Positions 1 to 11,485 of a stretch of DNA of 64,000 nt are shown here, in pieces (the first letter of the stretch is position 1; each line of letters opens with the position of its first letter). The notes below the pieces were generated by a model. It was not told where the DNA came from. It saw nothing but the letters and a program-made list of their open reading frames with translations, and ran no database searches. This DNA is from Gracilariopsis chorda (lineage: Eukaryota > Rhodophyta > Florideophyceae > Gracilariales > Gracilariaceae): assembly GCA_003194525.1 (NCBI GenBank), contig NBIV01000250.1, forward strand, positions 1-64,000, in the 5' to 3' direction. A program made the position numbers and the translations under genes.

Positions 1-892
1 GTCACCCAAGGTGTCCGAGCCTTGCTCCTTGGTGAGGGCGGCTCAGAGGTAGAGCCTCCGAACGTGACCGACACGAGTCGGATGTAGGGGCCGAACGGTC
101 ACTTCTCGCACAGCGCACGGAGGTGTGGGGAGAATCGTATCTAGCGCTCGACGGACAGTCGATCAGTGTGCAACTCGGTGTTGCCGGTGGTCTGGTGGAG
201 TCCGCTGTAATGCTGCGGCGCGGCGAGTGGAACACACACGAATGAGGGAACGATCCGTACAACGGTATCCTCTAGGAAAAAAGAAATGAGGGGTGGGGAA
301 ACGAGCGCACGGCCGGCGCAGACTCGTGACGAGCAATAGATATCCCGAGACGTCGGGGCCAAACCTGGATACAGGGCGGAGTAGAAACAGTCCGTATGAC
401 GGTAAACAGAAGAAGAAACAACAAAAGAAAACAGAAAGTAGTCCGTAAGTAACGGTGGTATCACTCCTTGATGTGCAAGGGGGGTGACGGAGCCGGATCG
501 GTAGCAGCACTCCCCTAGGTTGGAGTCGTAGCCGTATACCAACGGTCAAAGTCAGAGCCAAACCTTTGTTGAGGTTTTCTCCGTAGGGTCGGCGGCGAGT
601 GCCGCCACCTAAGTACGGCCACTGTAGTGTGGATTACTAACTAAAAATAACTAATTACCCGGGTGCACCGGGCCTGACTCCACGTGTGCGTGGTGGCTCA
701 CTTGGCATGAGCCGTCCACTCAGGCGGTGTGCACTACACGTGTTACCCACAAGTACCCCCTTCATAGGGGCATCTCCCATATAATGGGTTAGCCCAATAA
801 CACCTCATGTATTCCGTATCCAAACGGCTAACCACGCATCTTTATGTAGAGCGATTTGATTCCCCTCTACCTCCGGAGGCTATTGCACCACA
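1..892 (-). repeat. 3' LTR of the Ty3/gypsy element (partial at window edge)
   Basis: This copy matches 10593-11485 almost base for base. It ends in the same terminal block, TATTGCACCACA, and is followed by the polypurine tract. The first 46 or so bases are outside the window. Confidence 0.95.
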
Positions 893-904
893 TCTCCCCC
901 TCCT
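893..904 (-). other. Polypurine tract
   Basis: Directly inside the 3' LTR the minus strand reads AGGAGGGGGAGA, followed by the LTR start TGTGG. This is the expected plus-strand priming site of an LTR element. Confidence 0.8.
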
Positions 905-948
905 GAGGTGAAAACACTCGGAACAACTTCGGCGACTTCCATCCAAAG

Positions 949-2842
949 ATGGCCATAAATAACCGAGAGGACTCGAGCGATGCAACCGACTCATCGGAGA
1001 GCCAACGCGAACTCGCGCTTGTTCCTTACCATCCTTTTCCACGCCATCCAACGACAGCTGCGAGGAGCTCCAACCAACCACAAACCAACCCGTCATCGGG
1101 TCCTTCCTCTCCGCGAATCCCGCGGTATCCGAGGCGCACTCCGACTGCTCGGGTATATGTTCCCGTGCAGTCACGGTTTCGTTTGGCTCCCTTGCCACCT
1201 CCGCTCGCGACGGGTCCACCATCGGTGGCTCCGAGTGAGGACATCCCCGCAGGCGCGGGTCAACCAAACCAATCGTTCCTCCGCGATTGGAGCGACGCAC
1301 CCGGCGCGTCGATGTCTGCCGCTTCTAGTGGGTGGCCAACGTATGGCGCCTTGCGCATCCGGACTCCGGCGAGGCATTCCGAGTGGTTCGCTCGGGCTCC
1401 TTGATTCGATCCAGAGGCTGTTCGGAACACTCCGCTCATCGATTCGTATGCGGTGGACGGAATCCTACCCGGTAGGCTACCGGTGAGCGTTGTCCGGTCG
1501 TGGGACTGGTTGGCGCACGTTGCGCTCTCCACGCCACTACTGTGGTGGGCGTCAAACGAAACCGAACATCGGGCGAGAAGTGAGATGGCCCGATTGGGCT
1601 ATCGCCGATACCATCGGTTGGCAAAACGAAGTGCCCGTTCCGTCGATTTATGGGTTCGACGTCGCGTATTACCGTACTTACGGAGAAGCCTCCTATGGAG
1701 ACCGCTTATACGGGGTGATACTAGAGTTGGGCCAGTACTCTGGAAGTGTCCAGCCGTACCAGGACCTGATTCTCTGGACACGACCGATTCTCCGGGCTGA
1801 GTTCCTGTACCTCCGCAAGAGTTCACGCGGTGAGTTCTTCGAGATGGTCCGCTTTGAGCGGAAGCAACGTTCCCGTCGGGGGCTCCTGGTACCATACCAG
1901 CACATCGAGATCGAATGCCTCTCGTCGAGGGCCTGGAATCGATACGTTCCGCTGCCTACTTTCTGGCCTGCGGTGGAAGTCCCTCGAGGGTGCAACGATG
2001 AGTTGCCTCCGTGTCTCACGTACGTGTACTCATGGTTCTTGCACAATCCGCCTCGTGGTCTCTGGAGTCTCCTAGCGACGGAGTGGACCGTCCGGGTTGC
2101 AGCCTTCCTCCTGTGGGAGGTGTACGACAAGTACCGGGTCTGGTTCATTCCAGAGTTGCTCCGCCATTCCATTCGCGGTTTGGATCTCTCCGAGGTACTC
2201 GGTTCCGTGCGTAATGCGCGAGAAGCCACCGGGTTGGTGGACGTGATCGACCAGGTCGACTGGGACACTGTACCGGCAACTCAAGCGTCGGAAGGGATCC
2301 GCCGTCGTTGGGATAAGTCTCCTGGACGGAATGTCGCTGCGGGCGATTTCGTATACTTCGACCCGTGGCAATGTGAGCAGATATCCGCTAGCGAAGCGGC
2401 TGAGCGGCGCCGTGCGGAACGGATTATCCCCAATGATCATCCAAGGGGCTTCGTGTTCGTCGAGGAAGACGAGTGTGGCGAGGAATATGAGGAAACCACT
2501 GAAGCGGGGTCACCCATGTCAGATGGCGACGGCGTGGTCGAGGAGATCGACATCACCGACAATGTTGGGGCATCCAGTGGTGCTGGTGACATTCCCTCGT
2601 GTGGGGGCGATGCTCCAGTGGCTCCTCCTTCCCCGGTGGCGGGGGGGGGTGCGAACAACAGTAGCACCAATCCGCAAGTTGCAGTAGTCCGCCAATTCCT
2701 CGCTGGAGTTGGTGTACCCGTACCAGATACGGTAACCACCCTTGCGCAGTTGCAAGCGCTCGCCTCCGAATACTTTCGGGGAGGAGGTGGCGGTGGTAAC
2801 TTTGGTGGGTACTTCTCCGGGATGGGAGGAAATCTTCCCTAA
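949..2842 (+). other. Antisense reading frame(s) of the Ty3/gypsy element
   Basis: Between the chromodomain and the 3' LTR the plus strand, opposite to gag-pol, is open over most of 949-2842. The longest uninterrupted piece codes for about 450 residues. The start region is rich in Ser, Pro and Arg. The middle is rich in Trp, Tyr and Arg with hydrophobic stretches, and is followed by an acidic stretch. The end is Gly-rich. I recognise no known domain. Extra antisense frames between pol and the 3' LTR are known from some plant Ty3/gypsy families, so an accessory protein is plausible. It is part of the same fossil and is not intact over the full span. Confidence 0.6.
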
Positions 2843-3071
2843 CATGGGGTTTAGACTCGTGTGGTAGTCCCATGATAAAGTGGGTGCCACCTGTGAATAG
2901 GTGGTAAACTTCTCCGGCAGCCGCCGGCTTGGCATGCTTCTTCTTCTCTTCCTTCCTTCTTCTTCTTCACTCCGCCACGGGGCGGGCTTTCCGCAATAAG
3001 CGGTATGTTTCTCCGCAATTAGCGGGTTGCGCTCAATAATGTGGGTGTTACTGCACAGAATGTCTGGGTGG

Positions 3072-3947
3072 TCAACCCACTTGGGCATTGTCCAGCGTAG
3101 CTGGTATCGGAGTCCGCGTCCTGCGGTGGTATTGCAAGACCTTCGAGCGTGGAAGGTGCTCGATCGGTTCGGGTGTACCTTCGTTTGGAGGGTATCCGTA
3201 CCAACGGACTCGGTAGACCAATTCCCCATTGGAATCGTAACCATGGCTCACGATGGTCTCAATGACAAACTCTTTGTCGTGTACTTCCCGCTGTATGGGT
3301 GGTACGCGGCTTTCCTTGGCGGAGGGCTCCGTTCCGCTGTGACTGCGGTCGGCTGTGACTGTCTTCTCCCGCTTTGGCGGTAGCGCGTCCTGTACTCCAG
3401 GTGGTTTCCGTGAGCCAGGCCACAGTGCCTTGGAGGCAGTTGTAGTGCGCTCCCTTGGTGCTACGTCCGGATTCTTCGGGTCCTCCACCTCAGAGTGGTT
3501 TTCCTGGGGCTTCCAGTCGTCCCGTACTGCGAGTTTCTTCGGCTTCGAGGGGTGTTTCCGTGTTGACGGAGGAGCTTCCGCGTCGCGCGCGCTCAGCGTG
3601 CGGTGCACGGTCACGTGCCGTGGCGGCGGTTGGCCGTTTGGCACGGGCGGTTCACTGTCAAGCTCCACGTCGCCGTGGGACGGGCCGTTATTTTCGGAAT
3701 TTCCAATTTCAAACGGCGGCCGTTTTGCGACGGGGCCACGCGTTGCACTTGTGAGTTCTAGCTCCTGTGGAGGCGGTTCCCCTACGGGGGGTGACACTTG
3801 GCGCTCTGTTGGCGCGTCCAGGTGACTTGGTGAATCTCCACTCTCCGTGGCGCGTGTGCACGCTCCGTTATCACGGCTCCCGTCCGTCTTCTCGACGGTG
3901 TCGTGAGCGACTTCATCAGACAATCCCAGATCTGGGTCAGCAGTCAC
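3072..3947 (-). pseudogene. C-terminal spacer and chromodomain of the Ty3/gypsy element
   Basis: A Pro/Ser/Arg-rich low-complexity stretch of roughly 220 residues leads to a chromodomain-like block (about 3120-3290) containing VIETIVSHGYD, YRVRWYGYPP and PIEHLPRSKVLQY. Chromodomains at the integrase end define chromoviruses and are thought to guide insertion to marked chromatin. The long spacer between integrase core and chromodomain is unusual. It is part of a broken element. Confidence 0.75.
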
Positions 3948-5779
3948 CGAGCGTTCTCGGGTGTTCTGCCCTTCTCTTGCCGCGATCGCGGGGTTTCTCT
4001 TGAATTACTTCCGCGTTTGCGGTACGTATCCCGCCTGTGTGGGCTTCCTGCTAACATCCTTCTTCTCTGTTTCCGCCGTTTGCGGTTGTACTCCCCGCGA
4101 TGGGGTAACCGGCGAATCCGTTTGCGACTGCGAAAAACTGGAAGGTGTAGCTGTCCCCTCCCCTCCTTTGCTGGAGCGACGGGGTCAGAGGTAAGAATCC
4201 CCGTGAGCGGGGCGATGCGCGTGTGGATGTGGGACGGTGCCGGGGGTGCCGGGTGAGGTTCCGACGCGGTCGGCAAGTCAGCAAGGCCACGTTCCGGGTG
4301 GGGTAGAACATTACGGCGGGTAGTTTCCTCATCCGCGGTGGGGGTTTCCGTGTCGACGGGTGTGTCCTGTGCCGGAAGTTCCCGGGTAGCGGCGTTAGCT
4401 GGCCTCGGCGCGAGGACGACGCGGTCACGAGAGATACGTTCGTGCTGTCCCTTGATATCAAGGACAACCGTCGTGTCGGTAGTAGAAAAAACCCTATATG
4501 GGCCCTCCGCGATCGGAGACAGCTTGTGCCGCTTCTCCTTTTCAGGGTTGTAATATTCCTTGCGGAGAAATACATAAGAGTTCTCCCCGAACTTCGGGGT
4601 CCTGTCCACTCGGGCATCGAAATTCCGCTTATAAGCGGCTTGCGCTTTAGACATCGCATTCCGTACAACGGGTAAGATCTTGGTTAACCAAGCTTTCCAG
4701 GCGTCTCTGTGGTACCGTGGTGACGGAAACTTGTCCAACGTAGCTTGGGGTTCGATTGCCACCGGTGGTGGGGTACGCGAGAGTACCAGCTCAAATGGAG
4801 CAATTCCGGTGACTCGGTGAACCTGCGTATTGTAGGCGTAGGTTACCGCGTCGGTGTAAAGATCCCAATCAGTGGGGTGTTCCGCAACGAACGTTCTGAG
4901 GGCGTTCAGCATTGTGCGGTTGAAACGCTCCACCTGCCCGTTAGCTTGCGGGTGGTAGGTGGTGGTAAACCAGTTTTTGATGTCAAGAATGCGACATACG
5001 TCCTGGAAAAACTTCGCTGAGAACTGCGATCCATTATCCGATAACAAATCAATCGGTGGTCCATAGGTGAAAACCCAATGGTTAACAAAAGCCTTCGCGA
5101 CGGAGGTAGCTGAAACCTTTGGCAAGGGGAACGTACGCACAAGCTTAGAGAAGCGGTCAGTAATTACCAGCAAGTAGCGGTTGGCCCGAGGTGTTCGGAC
5201 GAATTCGCCCAAGATGTCGATTGCGACAAATTCAAGGGAAGCCCTTGCGGGGAATAGGACCAACTTCTTGGAGTGCTTGCGCAACTTGATGCGGTTCTTC
5301 GCACATGCAGAGCAACCTCGGACGGTAGCATATGCGTCAACAGCCATAGCTGGCCAGTAGAAATCCTTGCGTAAGGTGTAGTACAGCTTTCTCCCGCCTG
5401 GGTGAGCGGATAACTTCGCATAATGCGAGAGATTCAGAGCTCGAGACTGCAGGGAGTGAGGTACCACGATCTGTGGGCGATCTCCGACAGTTCGGACGAG
5501 GTAGCCTTGGTCATTCGTGACAAAGGGTAAGGTAGCTCCTCCGTTTAGACGGGAACGAATCTGCGTGCACAGCGGGTCTGAGTGCTGTTCCCGGACCACT
5601 TCTTCCGGAGTAATCGGTACAAAAGAACCGGGTACGGGCTCCGCAGATGATGCGGCCAGAATGGCATCGAAGATGTCGTACTCTTCCGGGTCTGAGTGGG
5701 TGTCATCTTCTTCGTCTTCCAAAAGGAAACAAGGTATCTCCAAGTCATCCACTGGTTCAGCTTCCGCGGCTGTTGGCAA
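3944..5779 (-). pseudogene. integrase region of the Ty3/gypsy element
   Basis: An HHCC zinc-binding block (HYAKLSAHPGGRKL, then CSACAKNR) precedes the DDE core, with VAIDILGEF, LLSDNGSQF and HPQANGQVERFNRTM. A GPY/F-like segment (PIAEGPYRVF) and a Pro/Thr-rich tail follow. This is a typical Ty3/gypsy integrase arrangement within a broken element. Confidence 0.88.
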
Positions 5780-5860
5780 GCGGGAACGTGCGTCGGCCTG
5801 AGCGTTCAGGATACCCTTCTTGTACCGGACTTCGAAGTCAAACCCTGATAGCCGGAGTCT

Positions 5861-7107
5861 TCACCGCATCAAGCGGCCAGAAGGCTCCGAAATGGAGAGG
5901 AGCCGACGCAAGGCCGAGTGATCGGTGTGCACAGTGAAATGGTTTCCCATAAGGTATGGGCAAAGGGTTTGTAGGGCCCAAACTACAGCCAGACATTCCT
6001 TCTCGGGCACCGAGTAATTCCCCTCGTGAACGTTGAGGCTCCGTGACCAATAACCGATTGGTAAGCGCTCTCCACTCTCTGTGGTCTGGAACAATGTGCA
6101 TCCAATCTGGACGTTGCTTGCGTCCGTGTCCACGGAATAAGGTAAACCGAGTTTCGGTAGTGACAGTATCGGTGGCGACGTGAAAAAGCCTTTGCTTTAA
6201 GGTCATCAAATGGTTCCAGGTTGACTGGTTGTCCTTTCCGGAGAAGTGCGTTGAGAGGGGCTGCAATATCCACGAAATGCGGGATGAAACGACGGTAGAC
6301 GTTGCACAAACCGAGAAATGATCGGAGTTCCGTTTGCGTTGTCGGGTGCTTGGCCTCCTTGAGGGATTTGACTCGCACCTCGTCAACCGACAACCGTCCC
6401 GGACGGATAACATGGCCGAGATATTTCACGGTGTCTGTGAGGAACTCGCACTTCTTAAGTTTGAGGGTTATGCCTCCGTCACGTAGGACTCGCATTACAT
6501 CCCTGACATGCCTCAGGTGCTCATCCAGGTTACTGGAGAAAATGATGATGTCATCCAGGTACACCAGGCACGTCTTCCACTTGAAGCGGGCTAGCAAGAT
6601 GTCCACCGCTCGTTGGAAAGTAGCGGGTGCGTTTGTGAGGCCAAATGGCATCTGTTTGAAACGGTAGAGGCCCTGATGGCAAAGGAAAGCCGTTTTTTCA
6701 CGGTCTTCCTCCCTGAATGGGACCTGCCAATACCCCCAATTCGCATCAAGGGTTGTGAACACTTTCGCACTTCCAAGCGAGTCAATACATTCGTCCATCC
6801 GCGGGATGGGATACACGTCTTTGACCGTAGCCGCATTGAGTTTGCGGTAATCAATGCAAAACCGCCAGGACCCATCAGCTTTGGAAGCAAGAACTACCGG
6901 CGAAGCCCAAGGGGATTGAGCCGGCTCGATTACGCCTGCGCGTAGCATCTTCTCAACTTGAGATTTTTCTTCTTCCCGAGCTGTCGGACCTGCCCTGTAA
7001 GGGTTTTGTGAGATCGGCCGGGTATCCGGAAGTAAGTCAATCCGATGTTCGGTGATCCCGATTTTCCCCAGAGAACCGTCCCACATAGACGTGAATTCAC
7101 GTAACAT
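5861..7107 (-). pseudogene. reverse transcriptase and RNase H of the Ty3/gypsy element
   Basis: The reverse transcriptase shows the family blocks: FCIDYRKLN, the LDANWGYWQV block, MPFGLTNAPATFQR, and the active site YLDDIIIFS near 6540-6560, followed by KYLGHVI. The RNase H portion (about 5861-6133) starts MDTDAS and contains PEKECLAVVWAL and HTDHSALR, as in Ty3/gypsy RNase H. The element is broken and this part is not presented as one intact frame. Confidence 0.88.
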
Positions 7108-7424
7108 ATCCCGTAACTGATCACGGTGAGACTCTGGGACTGGCTGAAGTCCAGAGAATCGAGCTCCTCAACAGGATCCCTCTTCTCTTTTCCGGGTGAT
7201 TCCGGTCCTTCTCCCGACGAGGTCGGTGCCTCCGCTTCCGAGTTCTTCGGCAATTCAGTATTTTCCGAGTCTGTCGGCTTGGTGACAACCGAGTTCGCTT
7301 CGGTTTCCTTCTCCTCCCCCTCCTTAGGTTCAGCGATCCCGAGAACTTCGGCAGCCAATACCTTCGTAGGTATGATTGCCACTGGATGTGGAAGTACAGA
7401 GCCAATGACTTGGTTCTTGACCAA

Positions 7425-8294
7425 CTACTGTTGGGTAGGGCTAAAATTGGCCACTAACACCTTAAAAGGCTTCTCGGGTTCTACGAGTACGATTCTGTTC
7501 GCTAAGGCGACATGCTTTGCCTCATATAACGAGGGTAACGGCTGGACCGTTTGCATGCCGTGTGTGGCGGATGAAACAGTAACCCAGGTTTGCGACTCCG
7601 GAGGAATGAAAATAGACCGAGCCACTCGGAGCTTCGTAGAGGGGCGATCCTTTTCCAACGGTTGTTGGGCGACCGCCAGGGGAACCTGCTTTTTGAGCGC
7701 CCTCCGGAGCGGCTTCCGAACAATCGGCAGTGTCGTCCCGTCTATCAACTCGACGGTTTTGCAGCGTGGTCGAATGGCTTCGACGAAGCGATCGCAAAAT
7801 TCGGCTCCGAGGATTATCGGTGCAGCCAGTTGTTTGCAGACGACAAACTGCAACTGGGCAACGCAGCGACCCAGTCTCACAACGAGGTCGATTGTTCCCA
7901 CGATTGAAAGGGGGTTGTTGTTCGCGTCAGCGATATCCATCGGCGCTGCCGAGCGAATCTGAGCCCGTAACTGCGGGGGTAGAAGAGACTGAACCAAAAA
8001 ATTGGGACCAGCACCCGTGTCGAGGACGGACAACTGTCGGACCATATATTGATTTGAAATACCCAGGTCGGCGTAAACTTTATAGTTTCGTTTCGCCATT
8101 ACCAGGACTCTTTCCGGAATACGGAGATTTTTCGACCGTACCCACGGGCGACGGAGAACAGCTAAGTGTTCCAAGTCCATGTCTGTTGTGGCCATTTTCC
8201 GTGTGAGGATTTTGACCTGGGAGCGATGCTTCGCAGCCTCCAGTGCCTCCGACCTCGACGTCGAGGGCGCCTCTCCTGGAGTGGAGACTCCCAT
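7425..8294 (-). pseudogene. aspartic protease region of the Ty3/gypsy element
   Basis: A retropepsin-like segment is recognised by VLDTGAGPNFLV with the catalytic DTGA, followed by a flap-like stretch and IILGAEF, the usual ILG signature near the end of the fold. It lies between the CCHC knuckle and the reverse transcriptase, as expected. It is part of a broken element. Confidence 0.8.
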
Positions 8295-8299
8295 ACTCA

Positions 8300-10330
8300 G
8301 TTTTTCTGAGCTTCACTGCTACCTTGCGGGTTCGCAGAACCAGCGACAGCTGCAGTGCTTCCACCTTGAGGAGGTTGGGTTCCCGCGTCCTGGGACTGGA
8401 AGTCCGCTATATTGCGGGGGAAGACCGACCTCGCGCGCAAGTAAGCTGAGGCGGGTACCCTCTCCTTTTCGGCAGGGGTCAAGGCTTCGTAGTTTACGAT
8501 CACCTTTGCCATATCCTTCATAGGAAGGTAGCAGTTGGTGGACACATGTCCCAGTTTGTAACACAGATGGCAGATGATGTGTCAGAGTTGATCCGCTATA
8601 TGCGGTCGGCGGTCCGATCGTGGAGGATAGGGGTCTTTGCAACCTGGTCGTTGGGTTCGTGTTCCACTGGAGTACGGCACCGTCAAGGCCGGAACGTGAT
8701 TTCCAGCATACATTGCGGGGTCTACGTCCCCAGTAGAGGGTTTCGTTGTCGACGGTAGCTCCGTTGTCGGCACTGACGAGTCGCTTTGCAGCAGATGCAT
8801 GTTGTCGTACATCCCGTGATCAGTTCCTCTCGTCAGAGGCGGTGACGGTACCTTTCTTACCTCCAGGTGGAGGACTTTGCCCGACCGGTGCTTCGTTCCC
8901 TTACGAGCTCGGAGTGCATCGCCCTCGGCTTGGGCGAACTGCACTAGTTCCAAGTAGGTGATTCTCCGTCGATCCTCGCGGTGACGGGCAACCAGTGTCC
9001 TAATCGTAGGGTCGAGCCCATCCACAAACATGGTACACCTCTCCTGCGCGGAGTACACGTTACCACAACGGTGGAATGCCTTGTTGAACCGCGTGGAGTA
9101 AGCTGTTTCAGACTCCTCCGACTTCTGTCGGGTATCCCGCAAAGCGAGGATAGCGGCTTGAATAGCATTACCTGTTGCGTAAAACCTCAAGAGCTACTGA
9201 ACGGCTTCTGGCCAGCAGGTAACTCCTCCTTCGGAGGCTCTCGAGGACCCGCGAACCGAGTTGAACTGGTCCTCCGCCATTCCCCTCAGAAAGTAAGGTA
9301 AGGCAATATAGGCCTGAGCCTCGCTCATCCCGAGTATATCGCCTTCCGCAACAAAGCGGGCAAGGAAATCCAAGATAAGGATTGGGTCCTCTCCTGTGAA
9401 CTGGTGTTTGCGGAGCGTGAGCTCCAACCGTTTGATGCAATCCTCCACACGGCCAGTTCCTCGAGGGGTTCCCTCCATGCTAGAGTCCTCCAACCGATAG
9501 TATCGGTACGACAGTAGTTTCCGATACAAAAGATTCGTCGGCTTCAACTCCTTGAGTCAAAGGTGCTTCCGTCCTTTCTCACGGGTACGCACGGCGCCAT
9601 GCGTGGCTTCCGTGTACTTCGACCGCGATGCGCGGGAACGGTGGTTCGGCTCAGCATCGGATGAAGAGGAGGAAGAGCCGTGACTGCGGACGTCGGACTC
9701 GGAAGATGACGACGATGACAAACCTTCTTCCATCTTGACCTTCTTCCGCCTGTGGCGGTCCGTCGCGCGGTGCGACTTCCGAGATCCCTCGGAAACTGGG
9801 GCACCCGGTGGTACTGCATCATGAATGATGGTTTGCTCCACCGCTTCCAAACGGGCTGCCAGGCGATTAAGACGTTCGGCCACCTCTTGCAAGAGGGTAC
9901 CCGAAACCTTTCGGCCTTCCATAACCGTGTTAACGTCGGCTCGTAAAACACGGACGTCGTTCGAAACGTCCCGAACATCGGCATCATCGAAACGAGTTCG
10001 GAGTTTCGTTATATCCTGAATCAGGTTCACCTGCGAGGACTGCAGGATCCTCACTTGTGCCTCTAATTCACGGAGGGTAAACTCTTCGGACCTCGACGAC
10101 ATGGCTTGAGCCGCTGCCAGAGCGGGATCAGCCGGTACTTGAGCTTCGGGAACCTCGTTCAGGGAACGGGGTCCCCTGGAAGCCGGAACTGGGTCATCAT
10201 TTCCCGGCATGGTCAGGGCGTCCCGCGGCAATGGCGGTAAGCTCTGAGGCAAACCGGTAGAACCGGGAGGGCCGGATGAACCGGGCACGGAACCAGTTCT
10301 GGAACGTCCTGTATTCGATGGACGGGGCAT
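8300..10330 (-). pseudogene. gag region of the Ty3/gypsy element
   Basis: The first part (about 9560-10330) is rich in Pro and Ser with a probable coiled coil. The middle (about 8590-9550) looks like a Ty3-type capsid region, with the short motifs FRGMAEDQFNS and FVDGLDPTIR. A CCHC zinc knuckle (CHLCYKLGHVSTNC) is near 8536-8580 and marks the nucleocapsid end. The region is a broken fossil, so no single intact frame covers it. Confidence 0.75.
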
Positions 10331-10526
10331 CGCTCACCGATAGGGACCGGACCAAGTAAATTCACCGGTTGTAGCTTCCGAAGATTCGGGCAAGTAAATG
10401 AATACCGTTAAAGCGGATGCTCCCAAACTGCTGGGAACCAGACAAACCGATTCCTCGTTCGGACAAGCAGCAACGCGATTTACACCACGTTTCACCACCC
10501 GCGACAGCGCAGGCGTAGGGCTCCGA

Positions 10527-10544
10527 TTCTAGGTCGGGAGACCA
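10527..10544 (-). other. Primer-binding-site-like sequence
   Basis: Two bases inside the 5' LTR, the minus strand reads TGGTCTCCCGACCTAGAA. Its complement ends in CCA, as a tRNA 3' end does, so it fits a tRNA primer site. It is not the initiator-Met type (TGGTATCAGAGC) common in Ty3/gypsy elements. I cannot name the tRNA. Confidence 0.6.
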
Positions 10545-10546
10545 TT

Positions 10547-11485
10547 TGTGGTGCAATACCACACGCGGAAAGGATCCCGCGACAGCGGCAAAGTCACCCA
10601 AGGTGTCCGAGCCTTGCTCCCTTGGTGAGGGCGGCTCAGAGGTAGAGCCCTCCGAACGTGACCGACACGAGTCGGATGTAGGGCCGAACGGTCACTTCTC
10701 GCACAGCGCACGGAGGTGTGGGGAGAATCGGATCTAGCGCTCGACGGACAGTCGATCAGTGTGCAATTCGGTTTTGCCGGTGGTCTGGTGGAGTCCGCTG
10801 TATGCTGCGGCGGGGCGAGTGGAACACACACGAATGAGAGAACGATCCGTACAATGGTATCCTCTAAGAAAAAGAAATGAGGGGTGGGGAACGAGCCGCA
10901 CGGCCGGCGCAGACTCGTGACGAGCAATAAATATCCCGAGACGTCGGGGCCAAACCTGATACAGGGCGGAGTAGAAACAGTCCGTATGACGGTAAACAGA
11001 AGAAGAAACAACAAAAGAAAACAGAAAGTAGTCCGTAAGTAACGGTGGTATCACTCCTTGATGTGCAAGGGGGGTGACGGAGCCGGATCGGTAGCAGCAC
11101 TCCCCTAGGTTGGGGTCGTAGCCGTATACCAACGGTCAAAGTAAGAGCCAAAACCCTTGTTGAGGTTTTCCTCCGTAGGGTCGGCGGCGAGTGCCACCAC
11201 CTAAGTACGGCCACTGTAGTGTGGATTACTAACTAAAAATAACTAATTACCCCGGGTGCACCGGGCCTGACTTCCACGTGTGCGTGGTGGCTCACTTGGC
11301 ATGAGCCGTCCACTCAGGCGGTGTGCACTACACGTGTTACCCACAAGTACCCCCTTCATAGGGGCATCTCCCATATAATGGGTTAGCCCAATACACCTCA
11401 TGTATTCTGTATCCCAACGGCTAACCACGCATCTTATATGAAGAGCGATTTGATTCCCTCTACCTCCGGAGGCTATTGCACCACA
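10547..11485 (-). repeat. 5' LTR of the Ty3/gypsy element, 939 bases
   Basis: On the plus strand it begins TGTGGTGCAATA and ends TATTGCACCACA, a perfect 12-base terminal inverted repeat with the canonical TG...CA ends. The flank at 11486 continues into copia-type integrase coding sequence. The target duplication cannot be checked because the left flank is outside the window. Confidence 0.93.

Larger units (their letters stand above)
1..11485 (-). mobile_element. Ty3/gypsy chromovirus-type LTR retrotransposon, broken
   Basis: The element reads on the minus strand. Its 5' LTR is at the right (10547-11485) and its 3' LTR at the left (1-892, about 46 bases lie outside the window). Going leftwards from the right LTR it carries gag with a CCHC knuckle, aspartic protease, reverse transcriptase, RNase H, integrase and a chromodomain, which is the order of Ty3/gypsy chromoviruses. 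A primer-binding-site-like sequence and a polypurine tract flank the inner LTR edges. The gag-pol region is broken in roughly six to eight places, so this copy is a fossil. By eye the two LTRs differ at about 30 of 890 positions, half of them single-base indels, which suggests a moderately recent insertion. It lies inside the integrase region of a Ty1/copia-type element. A further long reading frame sits on the opposite strand between the integrase and the 3' LTR. Confidence 0.93.
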
